DNA of 64,000 bases, from positions 1 to 64,000 of the forward strand of contig NZ_ANAY01000019.1 in the NCBI RefSeq assembly GCF_000340965.1, in the 5' to 3' direction. Below are positions 60,819 through 64,000 of this stretch, one piece after another (the stretch's first letter is position 1; the number at the start of each line of letters is the position of its first letter). The notes below the pieces were generated by a model, which worked only from the letters and a program-made list of their open reading frames with translations, ran no database searches and had not been told where the DNA came from. This stretch comes from Nocardiopsis kunsanensis DSM 44524. GTDB lineage: Bacteria > Actinomycetota > Actinomycetes > Streptosporangiales > Streptosporangiaceae. The translations under genes and the position numbers were made by a program.

Positions 60819-63800
60819 TCAGACCTCGAGGGCCTCGCGGCCGGCGTCGAGGACGGCGGCGTGTTCCTGGAGGGAACGCACACCCACGTCACCGCGCACA
60901 CGGGCCTCGATGGCCTGCACGGCGGCGGCCAGCCCCTGCACCGTGGTGACGCTGGGGACGTTGCGTACCACCGCGGCAGTGCGGATCTCGTACCCGTCCA
61001 GACGCGGCCCGGCCTGCCCGGCGCTGCCGAAGGGGGTGTTGACCGTGAGAGCGACCTCGCCGTCGTGGATCAGTTGGACGATGGTGGGCTCACCCTCGGG
61101 GCCGGGTCCGGCGCTGTGCTTGCGCACGACCGTGGCGTGCACACCGTTGCGCCGCAGCACCATCGCCGTGCCTTCGGTGGCCAGGATCTCCAGCCCCAGG
61201 TCGGCCAGGCGCTTGACCGGGAAGATCATCGAACGCTTGTCCCGGTTGGCGACGGAGACGAACACCTTGCCCTGGGTGGGCAGGGAGCTGTTCACCGCGA
61301 GCTGGGACTTGGCGTAGGCGGCGCCGAACTCCACGTCCAGGCCCATGACCTCGCCGGTGGAGCGCATCTCGGGGCTGAGGACCGTGTCGACGCCCTCACC
61401 CTTCTTGTCGATGAACCGGTTGAAGGGCAGCACGGCCTCCTTCACCGACACCGGGGCGTCCACGGGCAGGTCCCCGCCGTCGCCGGTCGCCGGGAGCAGG
61501 CCCTCGCTGCGCAGCTCGGCGACGGTGGCGCCGGCCATGATGCGCGCCGCCGCCTTGGCCAGCGGCACCGCGGTCGCCTTGGACACGAACGGCACGGTCC
61601 GGGAGGCGCGCGGGTTGGCCTCGATGACGTAGAGCACGCCCGAGGAGAGCGCGTACTGGACGTTGAGCAGGCCCCGGACCCCGGTGCCGCGCGCGATGGC
61701 CTCCGTGGAGTTGCGGATCCGCTCGATGTCCTCGCTGCCCAGGGTGACCGAGGGCAGGGAGCAGGCGGAGTCGCCGGAGTGGATCCCGGCCTCCTCGATG
61801 TGCTCCATGACACCGCCGAGGTAGAGGTCGCGCCCGTCGTAGAGGGCATCGACGTCGATCTCGATGGCGTCGTCGAGGAACCGGTCGATCAGGACCGGGT
61901 ACTCGGGGCTGACCTCGGCGTTGCGGTCGATGTAGTCGGCGAGCACGGACTCGCTGTAGACGATCTCCATACCGCGCCCGCCGAGCACGTAGGAGGGCCG
62001 GACCATGACCGGGTAGCCGATCTCGTCGGCCGCGGCCTTGGCCTGCTCGAAGGAGTGGCCGGTGCCGTACTTGGGCGCAGGCAGGCCGGCTTCGTCCAGG
62101 ACCTGGCCGAACTCACCGCGGTCCTCGGCCAGGTCGATGGCCTTCGGGCTGGTGCCGATGACGGGCACCCCGGCCTCCTCGAGTTCGCGGGCCAGACCGA
62201 GCGGGGTCTGGCCGCCCAGCTGGACGATGACCCCCACGACCGGCCCGGCGGCCTGCTCGGCGAGCACGACCTCCAGGACGTCCTCCAGGGTGAGGGGCTC
62301 GAAGTAGAGCCGGTCGCTGGTGTCGTAGTCGGTGGAGACCGTCTCGGGGTTGCAGTTGACCATGACGGTCTCGTATCCGGCGTCCGAGAGGGCGAAGGAG
62401 GCGTGCACGCAGGAGTAGTCGAACTCCACCCCCTGGCCGATGCGGTTGGGGCCCGAGCCCAGGATGATGATCTTGGGCTTGTCGCCGGCCGGGACCTCGG
62501 TCTCCTCGTCGTAGCTGGAGTAGAGGTAGGGGGTCCGGGCGGGGAACTCGCCGGCACAGGTGTCCACGGTCAGGTAGACGGGGTGCAGGCCCAGCGCATG
62601 GCGCAGTTCGCGGACCACGGCCTCGCTCTTGCCGGTGATCTCGCCGATCTGGAGGTCGGAGAAGCCCAGTTCCTTGGCCTCGCGCAGCACGGACACGTCG
62701 AGCTTGGGTGCCCTGGCGAGCGCCCGGGCGGCTTCCTCCAGACGCAGCATCTGGTCGAGGTACCAGGGATCGATACGGGTCGCCTCGTGCAGCTCCTCGA
62801 CCGTGGCCCCGGCCCGCAGGGCCTGCTGGACCTGGCGCAGGCGGGTCTCGGTGGGGACCTTGGCCCTCTCCACCAGCTCGTCCTTGTCGCCGGGGGCGCC
62901 GCTCCAGGTCAGGCCCACACCCTTCTTCTCCAGGGAGCGCATGGCCTTCTGGAGCGCCTCGGGGAAGGAACGGCCGATGGCCATGGCCTCCCCGACCGAC
63001 TTCATGGTGGTGGTGAGCTGGGGATCGGCACCGGGGAACTTCTCGAAGGCGAAGCGGGGCACCTTGACGACCACGTAGTCGAGCGTGGGCTCGAAGCTGG
63101 CCGGGGTCTCCTTCGTGATGTCGTTGGGGATCTCGTCCAGGGTGTAACCGACCGCGAGCTTGGCGGCGATCTTGGCGATCGGGAAACCGGTGGCCTTGGA
63201 GGCCAGAGCGGAGGAACGCGAGACCCGGGGGTTCATCTCGATGACGATGATGCGCCCGGTGGTGGGGTGCACCGCGAACTGGATGTTGCAACCGCCGGTG
63301 TCGACGCCGACCTCGCGGATGACGGCGATACCGATGTCGCGCAGTTCCTGGTACTCGCGGTCGGTGAGAGTCATGGAGGGTGCGACGGTGATGGAGTCAC
63401 CGGTGTGCACACCCATGGGATCGAGGTTCTCGATGGAGCACACGACGACGACGTTGTCGTTGGCGTCGCGCATCAGCTCCAGCTCGTACTCCTTCCACCC
63501 GAGGATGGACTCCTCCAGGAGCACCTCGTTGGTCGGCGACAGGGCCAGCCCCTGGCCGGCGATGCGGCGCAGGTCGCCCTCGTCGTGCGCGAAGCCGGAG
63601 CCGGCCCCGCCCATGGTGAAGGAGGGGCGCACGACCACCGGGTAATCGAGCTCCTCGGCGGCGTCCAGGCATTCCTGGAGGCTGTGGCAGATGCGCGAAC
63701 GGGCGGAGTTGCCGCCGACACTCTCGACGATGCCCTTGAAGCTCTCCCGGTCCTCACCGGACTGGATCGCCTCGATGTTGGCGCCGATGAGCTCGACGCC

Positions 63801-64000
63801 GTACTTGTCGAGGATCCCGGACTCGTGCAGGTCGACTGCGGCGTTGAGGGCGGTCTGCCCGCCCAGGGTCGGCAGGAGGGCGTCGGGGCGCTCCTTGGCG
63901 ATGATCTTCTCGATCATCTCCGAGGTGATCGGCTCGACGTAGGTGGCGTCGGCGATCTCCGGGTCGGTCATGATCGTGGCCGGGTTGGAGTTGACCAGCA
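60819..64000 (-). CDS. carB: Carbamoyl-phosphate synthase large subunit (N-terminus beyond window)
   Basis: Makes carbamoyl phosphate from bicarbonate, ammonia (from CarA) and two ATP, feeding both pyrimidine and arginine synthesis. About 1,060 residues are visible and an estimated 40-50 N-terminal residues lie past the right edge; the first visible part includes [12 protein letters not shown]. Both ATP-grasp halves are present ([28 protein letters not shown]), with the oligomerisation domain between and a C-terminal MGS-like allosteric domain ([14 protein letters not shown] to the end). It belongs to the pyrimidine operon, and pyrK follows. Confidence 0.96.
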   Translation of the reverse strand, partial: LVNSNPATIMTDPEIADATYVEPITSEMIEKIIAKERPDALLPTLGGQTALNAAVDLHESGILDKYGVELIGANIEAIQSGEDRESFKGIVESVGGNSARSRICHSLQECLDAAEELDYPVVVRPSFTMGGAGSGFAHDEGDLRRIAGQGLALSPTNEVLLEESILGWKEYELELMRDANDNVVVVCSIENLDPMGVHTGDSITVAPSMTLTDREYQELRDIGIAVIREVGVDTGGCNIQFAVHPTTGRIIVIEMNPRVSRSSALASKATGFPIAKIAAKLAVGYTLDEIPNDITKETPASFEPTLDYVVVKVPRFAFEKFPGADPQLTTTMKSVGEAMAIGRSFPEALQKAMRSLEKKGVGLTWSGAPGDKDELVERAKVPTETRLRQVQQALRAGATVEELHEATRIDPWYLDQMLRLEEAARALARAPKLDVSVLREAKELGFSDLQIGEITGKSEAVVRELRHALGLHPVYLTVDTCAGEFPARTPYLYSSYDEETEVPAGDKPKIIILGSGPNRIGQGVEFDYSCVHASFALSDAGYETVMVNCNPETVSTDYDTSDRLYFEPLTLEDVLEVVLAEQAAGPVVGVIVQLGGQTPLGLARELEEAGVPVIGTSPKAIDLAEDRGEFGQVLDEAGLPAPKYGTGHSFEQAKAAADEIGYPVMVRPSYVLGGRGMEIVYSESVLADYIDRNAEVSPEYPVLIDRFLDDAIEIDVDALYDGRDLYLGGVMEHIEEAGIHSGDSACSLPSVTLGSEDIERIRNSTEAIARGTGVRGLLNVQYALSSGVLYVIEANPRASRTVPFVSKATAVPLAKAAARIMAGATVAELRSEGLLPATGDGGDLPVDAPVSVKEAVLPFNRFIDKKGEGVDTVLSPEMRSTGEVMGLDVEFGAAYAKSQLAVNSSLPTQGKVFVSVANRDKRSMIFPVKRLADLGLEILATEGTAMVLRRNGVHATVVRKHSAGPGPEGEPTIVQLIHDGEVALTVNTPFGSAGQAGPRLDGYEIRTAAVVRNVPSVTTVQGLAAAVQAIEARVRGDVGVRSLQEHAAVLDAGREALEV

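Overview
This window comes from a high-GC actinomycete chromosome. Gene content and order point to the Nocardiopsaceae (Nocardiopsis/Thermobifida-like): conservon-type sensor modules, an actinobacterial integration host factor, an argC-J-B-D-F-R-H run, infC-rpmI-rplT-rRNA methylase-sensor kinase-pheST, alaS-ruvX-mltG-aroE, and carB-pyrK-pyrD-pyrF-mihF-gmk-rpoZ-coaBC-metK. The assignment is inferred from gene families and synteny. Almost every gene is on the minus strand. The plus-strand exceptions are a TetR regulator, a secreted HNH protein, a pseudokinase, a tiny zinc-finger protein and a DUF349 protein. I see no insertion sequence, prophage, CRISPR array, tRNA or rRNA gene. A strong rRNA-type promoter fires out of the left edge.

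Layout, left to right. 1-5.3 kb: outward promoter, tyrS, a divergent TetR regulator with a palindromic operator candidate, a secreted HNH nuclease-like protein, a small secreted protein, and L-2-hydroxyglutarate oxidase. 5.3-13.6 kb: a signalling region with a complete conservon (CvnA-B-C-D, 13.6 to 9.65 kb), a second incomplete module (CvnA-like kinase plus DUF742 only), and a chelatase-fold protein between them. 13.9-21.0 kb: the arginine operon, transcribed argC to argH with stop/start overlaps nearly throughout; argG is absent and argJ is drastically remodelled. 21.1-24.7 kb: an amine-catabolism-like group (FAD oxidoreductase, MarR regulator, class III aminotransferase). 25.1-33.2 kb: a translation cluster (infC, rpmI, rplT, rRNA methyltransferase, sensor kinase, pheS, pheT); infC has a non-AUG start and a leader hairpin followed by Ts. 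33.2-40.0 kb: alaS, ruvX, mltG, aroE. 40.3-47.1 kb: small membrane proteins, a membrane-anchored pseudokinase, RarA, and a PAS/GAF/PP2C phosphatase. 47.7-53 kb: a 44-residue zinc-finger protein, aspS, a metallo-beta-lactamase-fold hydrolase, a DUF349 coiled-coil protein and a DUF11-like membrane protein. 53.1-64 kb: metK, coaBC, rpoZ, gmk, mihF and the pyrimidine genes pyrF, pyrD, pyrK and carB (cut by the right edge).

Most of the window is core metabolism and translation. Operons are tightly packed, with ATGA, GTGA and TTGA overlaps that imply translational coupling. Transcription units are separated by GC-rich hairpins with perfect 11-15 bp stems and no U-tract, as is usual in actinomycetes. 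GTG and TTG starts are common. The features most worth follow-up are the truncated but apparently intact ArgJ-like protein inside a working arginine operon, the incomplete conservon beside a complete one, the pseudokinase with an unusual palindrome upstream, the infC leader, and the zinc-finger microprotein with orphan terminator-like hairpins upstream.
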